From CBDUWP01 sp965370955 (lineage in GTDB: Bacteria > Planctomycetota > Phycisphaerae > Sedimentisphaerales > Anaerobacaceae): a stretch of DNA of 24,022 nt. The notes beneath the pieces are model-generated. The model saw only the letters and a program-made list of their open reading frames with translations, did not search any database and was not told where the DNA came from. Shown in pieces: positions 8,356-16,499 of the stretch; within the stretch, counting starts at the first letter, position 1, and each line of letters starts with the position of its first letter. The stretch spans positions 1 to 24,022 of the forward strand of contig CBDUWP010000010.1 in assembly GCA_965370955.1 (NCBI GenBank). Direction: 5' to 3'. The position numbers were made by a program, and so were the translations under genes.

Positions 8356-9351
8356 TTAGTTTGATGAATATTTATGGATAAGTTTTTGTAATTTTTCACG
8401 TCTCGGCTGATTGGGCTTGATTTCCAGCGACATCTTCCACATATCCACAGCTCGCAATTTCAATTGATTATCCTTAGTTTTGATTCCGTCAAGCATGTAT
8501 GCAACCCCCAGCCCTCTATAGGCCTGCCAATCTTTGGCGTTGGCGCTAATTGCCTTTTGATAGCTTTCAATGGCATTTTCCGAATCGTTCAGCCTTAAAT
8601 AGCAATAACCTTTATACTGCCAAGCATCAGCATTTTGAGCATCAATTTCAATCACGGCATCGAGCAGATCATTTGCCAGTTCGTTTTCTTCTGTTCGCAA
8701 ATACACAATCGCCAAAGCCACCATAGTTTCAACATTGTTACTATCGAGCTCCAGCGCCCTCTTATACGAAGCGATCGCCTGATCATAATCTTTTTGCTTA
8801 CAATAAACATCCGCTACAAGCTTTTTTACCAGCCAATAATCAGGATCAATCTGCCCGGCGAGCTGACCATAATCATAGGCGTTATTATAATCTTCAACCT
8901 CATAATAACATTGGGCAACATTAACATGCGAATCTAGATGATCCGGCTTAAGCTCGCAAGCCTTGCCATAAGGCCGAATAGCCTGTCCATATTTTTTCAC
9001 AGCCTGATATGATTTGCCTAATCGATAAAAATCCTTAAATGACCAAGGGTTCAACTCGCTCGCTTTCTCATACGAGACAGCACTTGCGTTATAATCATTC
9101 ATGTCATAATAGATATCGCCGCGAAGTGAATAAGCCATCGAAAACTTATCGTTGACCTCGATAGCGGAATCTAGCTTTTCAATTGCCTTGTCATTTTCCT
9201 GAAGCTCATTAAGCATAACAGCATCGACATAATGGCCAACAGAAGTGTTCTTCGCACTGCGACGCCTCTTTATATTACAGCCGCAAGACAACAACATTGC
9301 GACCATGACCACAAACACCGTTATATTTTTTAAAGTTCGTCCGCTAAACAT
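8356..9351 (-). CDS. TPR-repeat lipoprotein
   Basis: A 331-residue protein with a lipoprotein signal: basic start (MFSGRTLKN), hydrophobic core, then a lipobox LLSC with the likely lipidated cysteine at C23 (C25 is a less likely alternative). From about residue 40 to the C-terminus it is tetratricopeptide repeats, about eight 34-residue units with the usual pattern (AYSLRGDIYYDMNDYNASAV, ASYKRALELDSNN, AWQYKGYCYLRLNDSENAI). Such proteins are protein-protein scaffolds anchored to a membrane by their lipid. The partner cannot be read from sequence. ATG at 9351 follows AAGGAG (9364-9359) with a 7-nt spacer. The gene ends 18 nt before the lspA start used here, so the pair likely forms an operon driven by the promoter at 9428-9455. 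Confidence 0.85.
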   Translation of the reverse strand: MFSGRTLKNITVFVVMVAMLLSCGCNIKRRRSAKNTSVGHYVDAVMLNELQENDKAIEKLDSAIEVNDKFSMAYSLRGDIYYDMNDYNASAVSYEKASELNPWSFKDFYRLGKSYQAVKKYGQAIRPYGKACELKPDHLDSHVNVAQCYYEVEDYNNAYDYGQLAGQIDPDYWLVKKLVADVYCKQKDYDQAIASYKRALELDSNNVETMVALAIVYLRTEENELANDLLDAVIEIDAQNADAWQYKGYCYLRLNDSENAIESYQKAISANAKDWQAYRGLGVAYMLDGIKTKDNQLKLRAVDMWKMSLEIKPNQPRREKLQKLIHKYSSN

Positions 9352-9427
9352 TTATGTTCTCCTTAACAAAAAAAACCAAAGCCATCCAACGGCGACTCCG
9401 CTTAAACATCATATATCGACTAAATTG

Positions 9428-9455
9428 ATTATAACAGGATAGTTGTGGCTGTCAA
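9428..9455 (-). promoter_or_regulatory. Near-consensus promoter for the TPR lipoprotein-lspA operon
   Basis: Read on the minus strand, perfect TTGACA (9455-9450) and perfect TATAAT (9433-9428) are separated by 16 bp. This is the best promoter match in the window and gives a leader of about 70 nt before the ATG at 9351. Confidence 0.75.
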
Positions 9456-9553
9456 AAATTTTAATTGATAAGAATTGACGTTTTTGCTTAAATGCAGGTT
9501 ATTTTAAACAACCAAATGGCATTTTGCTAAGTATCGCATATCCAAAACCATCG

Positions 9554-9582
9554 TTGACATTAACTTATCCAGAACCTATCAT
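9554..9582 (+). promoter_or_regulatory. gpmI promoter
   Basis: Perfect TTGACA (9554-9559), 17-bp spacer, TATCAT (9577-9582). The start would be near 9589, leaving a leader of about 73 nt before gpmI. Confidence 0.7.
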
Positions 9583-9661
9583 ATTGGCCTAAAGTATCAG
9601 CTGGCTTATCTATTTTTAGATTGTTACTTGATTTGGATTAAATTTAATAAAAAGGCTCAAC

Positions 9662-11239
9662 ATGTCACAAGAAAAAACGAAACTTAGCCGTCGCCCCTTT
9701 TTACTCATAATAAGAGATGGCTGGGGTTATAATCCTGATTCATCTGATGACAAAAACAATCCATTAAAAATAGCCAACACCCCCACTGAAGATATGCTAA
9801 CATCCCAATATCCCCACTGCTTGATAAATACTTACGGCGAAGAGGTAGGCCTTCCCGAAGGCACAATGGGCAATAGCGAAGTTGGTCACCAAAACATTGG
9901 AGCAGGCCGCATAGTCGCTCAAGAATCTGTTCGCTTAACATTTGCAATCAAAGACGGCAGCTTTTTCAACAATCCAGAATTCTTAAATGCCATAACTCAC
10001 GTCAAAAAAACAAACGGCAAATTACACGTCATGGGTCTTTGCAGTGACATTGGCGTTCATTCACGCCTTGAGCACCTCTACGGTATTTTGGAAACAGCTA
10101 AACGCCAAAATTTTAGCGATGTATATATCCATGCCTTTACCGATGGCCGTGACTCGCCGCCAACTAGCGGCTCAAACTATATAAAAGAAATAGAAGCCAA
10201 AGCGGCAGAAATTGGCATAGGAAAAATAGCCTCAGTAACAGGTCGGTTTTATGCAATGGACAGAGACAGCCGCTGGGACAGAGTCCAGCAAGCTTACGAT
10301 TGTCTGCGAAACGGCAAAGGCAATAAAGCTCAGTCAGCCGCTTCAGCGATACAAGACAGCTACAACGAAGAGGTTACAGATGAGTTTATCAAGCCAACTT
10401 ATATGACTGGCGACAACGGCAAACCTCTTGCCACAATAGACGATGGTGACGCAGTGATTTTCTTTAATTTTCGCGGCGACAGACCTCGAGAATTAACTAG
10501 AGCCTTTGTAGATTCAAATTTTGAGGGTTTTGACAGAACCAACCGTCCCGATGTTTATTACATTTGCATGACAGAATATGCAGCCAGTATTGATGCCAAT
10601 GTAGCATTTAAAAAAACAAAAAAAATGAAAAACACCTTAGGCGGATATTGGTCAGATTTGGGCTTAAAACAATTCAGATGCGCCGAAACTGAAAAATATG
10701 CTCATGTAACATTTTTCTTCAACGACTATCGAGAAGAACCATTTGCAGGTGAAGATCGACAAATAGTTCCATCACCCAAAGTGACAACCTACGACTTGCA
10801 GCCGGAGATGAGTGCCCTTGAGGTTTGCGATACAGTTTTAGCCAAACTCGACAGCCAGAAATATGACACTATGATAATAAACTTCGCTAATTGCGATATG
10901 GTCGGCCATACCGGCATAATGGAAGCAACTATTAAAGCTGTTGAAACTGTGGATAGTTGTGTCGGCAAAATTCTTGCAAAGGTTAAATCTCTCGGCGGCG
11001 CTGCGGTAGTGACAGCTGATCACGGTAACGCTGAAAAAATATGGGATTCTCAAACAAACCAACCCTTTACATCTCACACGACCGGACAAGTTCCGCTGAT
11101 CGTGTTTGATGAAAAGAATAAAAATCGCAAATTAACGGATGGCATCTTAGCTGACATTGCCCCTACTCTGCTGGCAATGATGGAGCTTGACCAACCGGTA
11201 GAAATGACAGGCAAAAATCTTCTAGCAGATGCGGATTAG
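9662..11239 (+). CDS. gpmI: 2,3-bisphosphoglycerate-independent phosphoglycerate mutase
   Basis: This cytoplasmic, metal-dependent enzyme of the alkaline phosphatase superfamily interconverts 3- and 2-phosphoglycerate in glycolysis/gluconeogenesis. At 525 residues it has the usual length. Visible motifs: the first metal site DGWG (D19), the phosphoserine nucleophile S72 in GTMGNSEVGHQNIGAGR, the FTDGRDSPP and TGRFYAMDRDSRWDR substrate-binding segments, FNFRGDRPRELT, and the late metal motif VTADHGNAEK with D453 and H454. AAGG at 9651-9654 lies 7 nt before the ATG. It has its own promoter at 9554-9582. No hairpin terminator follows directly; the structured repeat at 11262-11355 is the first structure after the stop. 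Confidence 0.97.
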   Translation: MSQEKTKLSRRPFLLIIRDGWGYNPDSSDDKNNPLKIANTPTEDMLTSQYPHCLINTYGEEVGLPEGTMGNSEVGHQNIGAGRIVAQESVRLTFAIKDGSFFNNPEFLNAITHVKKTNGKLHVMGLCSDIGVHSRLEHLYGILETAKRQNFSDVYIHAFTDGRDSPPTSGSNYIKEIEAKAAEIGIGKIASVTGRFYAMDRDSRWDRVQQAYDCLRNGKGNKAQSAASAIQDSYNEEVTDEFIKPTYMTGDNGKPLATIDDGDAVIFFNFRGDRPRELTRAFVDSNFEGFDRTNRPDVYYICMTEYAASIDANVAFKKTKKMKNTLGGYWSDLGLKQFRCAETEKYAHVTFFFNDYREEPFAGEDRQIVPSPKVTTYDLQPEMSALEVCDTVLAKLDSQKYDTMIINFANCDMVGHTGIMEATIKAVETVDSCVGKILAKVKSLGGAAVVTADHGNAEKIWDSQTNQPFTSHTTGQVPLIVFDEKNKNRKLTDGILADIAPTLLAMMELDQPVEMTGKNLLADAD

Positions 11240-11261
11240 ATATTTCAGAATTAGTAAACCA

Positions 11262-11355
11262 CCACGCCCTTACGGACGTGGCATTGGTCGCTACGTGCTA
11301 AAGCCCTGCAGGCTTTGTCGGATGCTTCCATCTACACCCTTAGCGATGTAGTATT
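11262..11355 (+). repeat. Structured repeat: two 24-nt hairpin units flanking a third hairpin
   Basis: Two direct copies of one pattern lie at 11262-11285 and 11332-11355, each a 5-bp stem, a 10-nt loop beginning CCCTTA and ending GA, then a trailing (C/T)ATT. In copy 1 the stem is CCACG/CGTGG; in copy 2 it is CTACA/TGTAG. Both stem differences are compensatory: a C-G pair became T-A and a G-C pair became A-T. Between them AAAGCC (11300-11305) and GGCTTT (11311-11316) form a hairpin with loop CTGCA. CTACGT at 11291-11296 can alternatively pair with ATGTAG at 11346-11351. It resembles a REP/MITE-like or RNA-level element between gpmI and mutL. Confidence 0.6.
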
Positions 11356-11379
11356 ACGAAGGAAAAATAAAGATAATAA

Positions 11380-13200
11380 ATGGCAAAGATCGCTTTACTT
11401 AATCAAAATCTGATCAACATGATCGCAGCAGGCGAGGTCATAGAGCGTCCAGCCAGCGTTGTCAAAGAACTAGTCGAAAACAGCATCGATTCAGGTGCGA
11501 CAAAAATAGATATTGCCATAGAAAATGGCGGCAAAAGATCGATATCTGTCGTTGATGATGGCAGCGGTATTAACAATCAAGATTTGCAGCTAGCCTTTGA
11601 AATTCACAGCACCAGCAAAATAAAAACCTCTGATGACCTTTTAACAATATCTACTATGGGTTTTCGTGGCGAAGCTTTAGCTAGTATCGGTTCTGTATCC
11701 TCAGTAAAAATCGTCAGCAAACCGATCGATCAAGAGCAAGCTTATACTATGCAAATCGATTGCGGTGAAAAATCTCTAATAACTCCCTCTAGCGGCATTG
11801 GCGGCACAACAATTGAAGTGCGAGATTTATTTTATAAAATCCCAGCCAGAGCAAAATTTCTCAAAACTGATAACACAGAAGCTGCTCATATCACGGAATG
11901 TTTCACTCGCATAGCACTTGCCAACAGCAATATCGAATTTTGTTTAATCAAAAACGGTAAGAAACAGTTCCACTTACCAGCCAATCAATCAATAATTCAA
12001 AGAATCGCTCAGCTTTTCAATCAAAATATTGCCGACAACATTCTAGCCACAAACCGCAACGAAAAACAAGTCAAAATTACCGCCTTTGTCGGCAAACCGC
12101 AAATATCCCGCACCAACAGTAAAATGCAATACATCTTTCTAAACAATAGATTTATACGCGACAAAACTATTAGTCATGCTATCAAAGAAGCTTATCGCAG
12201 CCTTTTAGAGGTTGGGCGTTTTGCAACGATATTTTTGTTCATTGAAATGTCACCTAAGGATTTTGATGTAAATGTGCATCCCGCGAAACTTGAAATACGC
12301 TTTTACAATTCAAATTTGCTCCATTCACAGATTATGGCAACAATCAAACAAAAACTGTTGAGTTCCGATCTTGATACCAAAGGCAATTTAGATATAGCAC
12401 CTGATTATAAGCAAAATTTCAACCATCAAAAAACAACATCGGATAAAGGCAAATATAATGATCCGGCTGTCAAGCGTGCTATGGACGATTTTTTTGCACA
12501 TCATCAAGGTTCTGGTTCAAATCAGCAGCAGCAAAAACTAAATTTCAATCGCCCTACCGCAATTTCAAACACACAAGATTTTTTAAGTGACAATTCAAGT
12601 GATAATTTCCCAAACGACCAATCCTTTATTAAACCGTCATTTTTGCAAATTCATGACAGTTATATAGTTACTCAAACAGAGAATGGTTTTTCGGTTATTG
12701 ACCAACACGCTCTGCATGAACGGATCATGTACCATCGGCTTAAAAAACAGCTAAGTGGTCAAAGCTTACAGTCTCAAATGCTTTTGATACCAGAATCGGT
12801 TGAATTGACCCATTTGCAGGTAGAAACTGTGAAGCAATACCGTGATATATTTAAATCGTTTGGTATTGAAATAGAATTTGCTTCCAGCACATTGCTAATA
12901 ATTCAATCTTTTCCCTCTATCCTTGCAAAAGCCCAACCCTGTGATTTCGTCAGAGACCTTCTGGATATATTGCAAACGACCAAGGGTTCACTCAGCCGAG
13001 AGGATATTCTTGATGAAATAATCAAGATGGCCTCCTGTAAAGCTGCCATTAAAGCAGGCCAGAAACTTTCTGATGGCGAGATAACTCAGCTGTTAAATGA
13101 CAAAAATGATGTCGAATTGGGCAGTACATGTCCCCATGGTCGCCCGACAATAATTGATTTTTCCCTGAAAGAATTAAACAAACAATTTAAGAGAACATAG
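11380..13200 (+). CDS. mutL: DNA mismatch repair protein MutL
   Basis: MutL links MutS mismatch recognition to strand incision. The N-terminal GHKL ATPase is intact: KELVENSIDSGA with the catalytic-type Glu at E30 and metal-binding Asn at N34, then VDDGSG and GFRGEALASI, and the S5-like fold ending DVNVHPAKLEIRF. A low-complexity Gln/Asn/Ser-rich linker spans about residues 340-410. The C-terminal dimerisation/endonuclease domain has DQHALHE (D441 to E447), ASCKAAIKAG and the CPHGRP motif, so it belongs to the endonuclease-bearing type and not the E. coli type. The last Glu of the usual DQHA-x2-E-x4-E motif is His (H452). Length 606 is normal. An in-frame stop precedes the ATG directly, so the start is fixed although the ribosome-binding site is weak. 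It ends 2 bp before the next gene. Confidence 0.96.
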   Translation: MAKIALLNQNLINMIAAGEVIERPASVVKELVENSIDSGATKIDIAIENGGKRSISVVDDGSGINNQDLQLAFEIHSTSKIKTSDDLLTISTMGFRGEALASIGSVSSVKIVSKPIDQEQAYTMQIDCGEKSLITPSSGIGGTTIEVRDLFYKIPARAKFLKTDNTEAAHITECFTRIALANSNIEFCLIKNGKKQFHLPANQSIIQRIAQLFNQNIADNILATNRNEKQVKITAFVGKPQISRTNSKMQYIFLNNRFIRDKTISHAIKEAYRSLLEVGRFATIFLFIEMSPKDFDVNVHPAKLEIRFYNSNLLHSQIMATIKQKLLSSDLDTKGNLDIAPDYKQNFNHQKTTSDKGKYNDPAVKRAMDDFFAHHQGSGSNQQQQKLNFNRPTAISNTQDFLSDNSSDNFPNDQSFIKPSFLQIHDSYIVTQTENGFSVIDQHALHERIMYHRLKKQLSGQSLQSQMLLIPESVELTHLQVETVKQYRDIFKSFGIEIEFASSTLLIIQSFPSILAKAQPCDFVRDLLDILQTTKGSLSREDILDEIIKMASCKAAIKAGQKLSDGEITQLLNDKNDVELGSTCPHGRPTIIDFSLKELNKQFKRT

Positions 13201-13202
13201 CA

Positions 13203-14057
13203 ATGAAAAAAATAATTATTTTAATCCTCTTCTTATTACCAATCACTGCGATGTCTCAAATAAAAGTAATGGGCCAACGGATTGTCTCTCTTGCACCGAA
13301 TATCACGGAAATATTATTTGCTCTTGACGCCGGAGACAAAATCATCGGTTTATCATCCGGCAGTAATTATCCAGAGCAAACTAACAGCATAAAAAAAATC
13401 GGCTCATTTTGGCAGCCTGACATTGAAGCGATTGTTACTTGTAAACCTGATTTGATTTTAACCTTACAATTTAATCAGCAGCAAAGTTGTGCCAATCAGC
13501 TAACCTCGTTAGGCTACAATGTGAAATCATTCAAAATAGAATCTATTGAGGATTTATACAAGGCCATCACCAAAATCAGCCACTTAGTCAACAAGGATAC
13601 ACAAGGCAAAGCCCTCAATCTAAAATTAAAGAAACAATTTCAAAAAATAGAGGCTCAGTATAAGCCTTATCGTAAAATGCGTACCATTTTCGTCGTTCAA
13701 AAAGAACCTCTAAGATTAGCTGGTGAGAAAACCTTTATAAATCATCTAATACAACTAGCCGGCGGCCAAAACGCCATAGGCCAAACGCTGGCTCACTATC
13801 CAACCATTAGCAAGGAAGAGCTTTTAATCTGCGATCCAGAAGTAATAATCCACACAACAACAGGCCAATCGGATATTGCCGCTGAAGAGCTTAGCACAAG
13901 CGAATTTTGGCATAAACAATATCCCTATTTGCCGGCGGTCAAGAACAATCGAATTTATACTATAAATTCTGACATTTGTTTAAGAATTGGGCCGAGATTA
14001 CCGCAAGGTTTGGCGGAAATTGCTCGCTGTATTCATTTGGATTCTGGCAAAAAATGA
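13203..14057 (+). CDS. BtuF-like periplasmic binding protein of a corrinoid/iron-chelate importer
   Basis: A 284-residue cluster A-II (class III) substrate-binding protein. An N-terminal signal peptide (MKKIIILILFLLPITAMS) ends near residue 18 without a lipobox cysteine, so the mature protein should be soluble in the periplasm. The first lobe opens with RIVSLAPNITEILFALDAGDKIIGLS, a segment characteristic of BtuF/FhuD/HmuT proteins, and is followed by KPDLIL. The second lobe has LIQLAGGQNAIG and DPEVIIHTT. It captures vitamin B12, haem or a ferric siderophore for the adjacent permease; sequence alone does not separate these, although the N-terminal motif is most BtuF-like. The ATG is 2 bp after the mutL stop and its TGA overlaps the permease ATG, which indicates translational coupling. 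Confidence 0.87.
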   Translation: MKKIIILILFLLPITAMSQIKVMGQRIVSLAPNITEILFALDAGDKIIGLSSGSNYPEQTNSIKKIGSFWQPDIEAIVTCKPDLILTLQFNQQQSCANQLTSLGYNVKSFKIESIEDLYKAITKISHLVNKDTQGKALNLKLKKQFQKIEAQYKPYRKMRTIFVVQKEPLRLAGEKTFINHLIQLAGGQNAIGQTLAHYPTISKEELLICDPEVIIHTTTGQSDIAAEELSTSEFWHKQYPYLPAVKNNRIYTINSDICLRIGPRLPQGLAEIARCIHLDSGKK

Positions 14058-15088
14058 AAAACGAGATACTAACTCCTTCAAAAATAATCACTATGACAAT
14101 AGTCTGTTTTTTTGCAACAGCGGTGGTAATTTTACTTTGCTCGATGGTCGGCTCTCAATCGATATCTCTTAATCGAGTTTTGCAGGTTATTCTCGGCAAA
14201 TGTGATATCAATATTGACTATCGCATCTTTGTCCAGATTCGCCTGCCGCGTGTCATGTTAGCTGCTATTGTTGGCGCGGCTTTAGGCACTTGCGGTGTCA
14301 CTTTGCAGGGCTTGCTCAGAAACCCCTTAGCCGATCCCTATATATTAGGCATATCCAGCGGAGCAGGACTCGGCGCGATCATTGCGATTATTTCTGGATT
14401 AAGCTTTACCTTTTTAGGTAACTCCGCGATCACCATTTTCGCATTTACCGGCGCAATGTTAACAGTTAGTATTGTCTGGCTGACAGCCAATGTCACCGGC
14501 ACAACAAACTCCACGCAATTACTTTTAGCCGGCGTCGTTATCAATGCCATTTTTTCAGCTGTCATAATGTTTATCACAGCCACAACCAGCAGCGATAAGG
14601 TTTCAGAAACAATTTTATGGCTCATGGGCAATATCACAGCTAAAGATAAATCTGTTTTATGGACCGCTGCTCTAATGATAATCTTTTCGATATCAGCTAT
14701 ATTTTGTCTATCCCACAAACTGAACATAATTAGTTTGGGCTCCAAACAAGCTCAATTTCTCGGTGTAAATACCAAAACAACCACTTTCACGCTTTTAGCT
14801 TTAAGTGCCTTCACAACAGCCATAGCTGTAAGTTTAAGCGGCTTGATAGGTTTTGTTGGCCTCATCATTCCTCATGGCGTTCGAGTTTTAATAGGCCCAG
14901 ACAATCGCAAACTCATCATAGCATCAGCTTTTGCCGGCGCGTCATTTTTAGCCATCGCCGACACTATCGCCAGAACGATTGTCGCTCCAGAGCAACTGCC
15001 AGCCGGCGTGATAACAGCCATTACAGGCGGGCCATTTTTCTTATTCATAATGATAAAAAATCAGAAAAAAATTAGCTGGGTAAAATGA
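14054..15088 (+). CDS. BtuC/FecCD-family ABC transporter permease
   Basis: The 344-residue polytopic inner-membrane subunit forms the channel of a type II importer. It contains about ten hydrophobic helices, the family signature GLLRNPLADPYILGISSGAGLGA after the second helix, and the coupling region GFVGLIIPHGVRVLIGPDNR near the C-terminus that docks on the ATPase. The frame is open upstream to 13976 and beyond inside the binding-protein gene, but the ATG at 14054 overlaps that gene's TGA (ATGA), gives the normal length and puts the first transmembrane helix in its normal position, so it is chosen. The stop overlaps the next start in the same ATGA manner. Confidence 0.93.
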   Translation: MKNEILTPSKIITMTIVCFFATAVVILLCSMVGSQSISLNRVLQVILGKCDINIDYRIFVQIRLPRVMLAAIVGAALGTCGVTLQGLLRNPLADPYILGISSGAGLGAIIAIISGLSFTFLGNSAITIFAFTGAMLTVSIVWLTANVTGTTNSTQLLLAGVVINAIFSAVIMFITATTSSDKVSETILWLMGNITAKDKSVLWTAALMIIFSISAIFCLSHKLNIISLGSKQAQFLGVNTKTTTFTLLALSAFTTAIAVSLSGLIGFVGLIIPHGVRVLIGPDNRKLIIASAFAGASFLAIADTIARTIVAPEQLPAGVITAITGGPFFLFIMIKNQKKISWVK

Positions 15089-15867
15089 AAAATATAATCG
15101 AAGTCGATAATCTTTGTTTTAGTTATCAAAAGAGAAAAATACTCAATAACATTTGCTTTAAACTTACTGCGGGTGAATTTATTTCCATCATTGGACCAAA
15201 TGGCGCCGGTAAAACAACATTACTTAATCTTTTAACTGGTTTTTTAAAACCAGATAGCGGCCAAATAACAATAGATGATAAAAACATAAAATCGTATAAG
15301 CCAAAAACGCTTGCCAAAAAAATAGCAGTAGTCAGCCAAAACAGCAGCAGCCTTTTTGATTTTTCAGCCAGACAAATTGTCGAAATGGGACGGGCAGCTC
15401 GCATCGGCTCTCTCGGCCTAGAATCACAAATAGATACTGATGCCATTGAGCAGGCAATGAGCCTAACCAACACTATCGATTTTTCTAATCGGCCAATTTC
15501 TCAATTAAGCGGTGGTGAGCGTCAACGGGTTTTTATTGCCAGAGCCTTCGCTCAACAAAGCCCTATTATCATGCTCGATGAGCCGACCAATTTTTTAGAT
15601 ATCAAAAATCAAATCGTTATTTGTGATCTGCTCAAACAAATGCAGCAGGATCAGAAAAAAACCATTCTGTCAATAACACATGATATAAATCTAGCAGTTC
15701 AATATAGCGACACAACACTTGTTCTATCTAAAGACCGCGAATACTTATATGGCAAAAGTGAATCAATTTTGTCCACTGATAATATTCAAACAATGTTCGA
15801 TGTCAAAATTATAGCGACAAACTTCGCTGACAAAACTTTTTATATTCCCCAAAGAGCCCCAAAATAA
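15085..15867 (+). CDS. BtuD/FecE-like ABC transporter ATP-binding protein
   Basis: The 260-residue nucleotide-binding subunit powers the importer. Walker A GPNGAGKT is at 37-44, the Q-loop is VSQNSSS, the ABC signature LSGGE is at 141-145 (QLSGGERQRVFIARA), Walker B is IIMLDEPTNFLD (D165, E166), and the switch histidine is in SITHDINLA. This is the FecE/BtuD/FhuC subfamily, consistent with the two preceding genes. The start ATG overlaps the permease TGA. The operon order is binding protein, permease, ATPase; an outer-membrane TonB-dependent receptor is not in this window. Confidence 0.93.
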   Translation: MKNIIEVDNLCFSYQKRKILNNICFKLTAGEFISIIGPNGAGKTTLLNLLTGFLKPDSGQITIDDKNIKSYKPKTLAKKIAVVSQNSSSLFDFSARQIVEMGRAARIGSLGLESQIDTDAIEQAMSLTNTIDFSNRPISQLSGGERQRVFIARAFAQQSPIIMLDEPTNFLDIKNQIVICDLLKQMQQDQKKTILSITHDINLAVQYSDTTLVLSKDREYLYGKSESILSTDNIQTMFDVKIIATNFADKTFYIPQRAPK

Positions 15868-15898
15868 TCCCACAGCATATGACAAGTACGGATTGTTT

Positions 15899-15937
15899 AG
15901 GGCAAAACCCATAAAAACCGCAATAGCCCTTAGATTT
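15899..15937 (+). terminator. Weak terminator candidate after the importer operon
   Basis: AGGGC (15899-15903) and GCCCT (15926-15930) form a 5-bp stem with a long 22-nt loop, followed by TAGATTTTT. The position, 32 bp after the ATPase stop, is right, but the stem is short and the loop large, so it is only a possibility. Confidence 0.25.
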
Positions 15938-15962
15938 TTCAGTATTCAATCCTACGTCGATA

Positions 15963-15971
15963 TGCTATAAT
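15963..15971 (+). promoter_or_regulatory. Extended -10 promoter for the DksA/TraR-like gene
   Basis: TGC followed by perfect TATAAT (15966-15971) is an extended -10 element. No good -35 is present at 16-18 bp, which extended -10 promoters tolerate. The predicted leader is about 45 nt. Confidence 0.55.
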
Positions 15972-16022
15972 ACATTTTTGTCATAATAGTAATATTTGTT
16001 ATCATTTAGGGTGAATAATTAA

Positions 16023-16472
16023 GTGGCTAAAAAAGAAACGAAAACAACTAAAAAACAGACACCTACAACGAGAAAGCGGACTTTAGGAAAGAAGGATCTT
16101 CTTCATTTCCGAGAGATGCTTTTAGAAAAACGTCATCAACTTGTTGGAAATGTCAACGAGATACAAAATGAGGCTCTCAAAAAATCTCGCATGGAGGCGG
16201 CAGGCGACCTATCATGTATGCCGATCCACATGGCGGATATGGGCACCGACAATTACGAGCAGGAATTCGCCCTAGAGCTAATGGACAATGAAATCAAGCT
16301 TTTGAAGAAAATCGACAAAGCTCTGATCCGCATTGCTAATGGTACTTACGGTAAATGTGTCGCAACAGGCAAGCTTATTTCTAAAGCTAGATTAAACGCC
16401 AAGCCATGGGCAAAATATTCTGTCGAGTTCGCCACCAAGCTAGAACAAGGCCTTGTCAAAGAACCCCAATAA
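16023..16472 (+). CDS. DksA/TraR-family RNA polymerase regulator with degenerate zinc finger
   Basis: A 149-residue protein of the DksA/TraR family, which inserts a coiled coil into the secondary channel of RNA polymerase and modulates initiation, often with ppGpp. A basic Lys/Thr-rich N-terminus (1-24) precedes a helical hairpin (about 26-105) whose tip region reads MADMGTDNYEQE. The C-terminal finger reads YGKCVATGKLISKARL and PWAKYSVEF. Of the four zinc-ligand positions only C112 remains; the others are T115, S133 and F136, so it should not bind zinc in the classical way. Start is GTG at 16023, supported by AGGGTGA (16008-16014) 8 nt upstream. yacG follows 27 bp later. Confidence 0.88.
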   Translation: MAKKETKTTKKQTPTTRKRTLGKKDLLHFREMLLEKRHQLVGNVNEIQNEALKKSRMEAAGDLSCMPIHMADMGTDNYEQEFALELMDNEIKLLKKIDKALIRIANGTYGKCVATGKLISKARLNAKPWAKYSVEFATKLEQGLVKEPQ

Positions 16473-16499
16473 TTTTGTTACAAATCAGATAAAATCAAA

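Larger units (their letters stand above)
9352..9661. other. 310-bp divergent intergenic region
   Basis: This gap separates the minus-strand TPR-lspA pair from plus-strand gpmI. It holds one good promoter in each direction (listed separately) and the ribosome-binding sites at either end. I see no RNA gene, clear riboswitch fold, terminator or conserved short reading frame in the rest. Confidence 0.6.

Noticed and set aside
11240..11379. Cobalamin riboswitch in the leader of the mutL-importer operon
   Set aside because: The leader is only 140 nt, has no recognisable B12-box, and its structure is accounted for by the repeat hairpins.
13976..14053. Upstream extension of the permease reading frame
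   Set aside because: The open frame runs back inside the binding-protein gene; the ATGA overlap at 14054 and family length show the true start.
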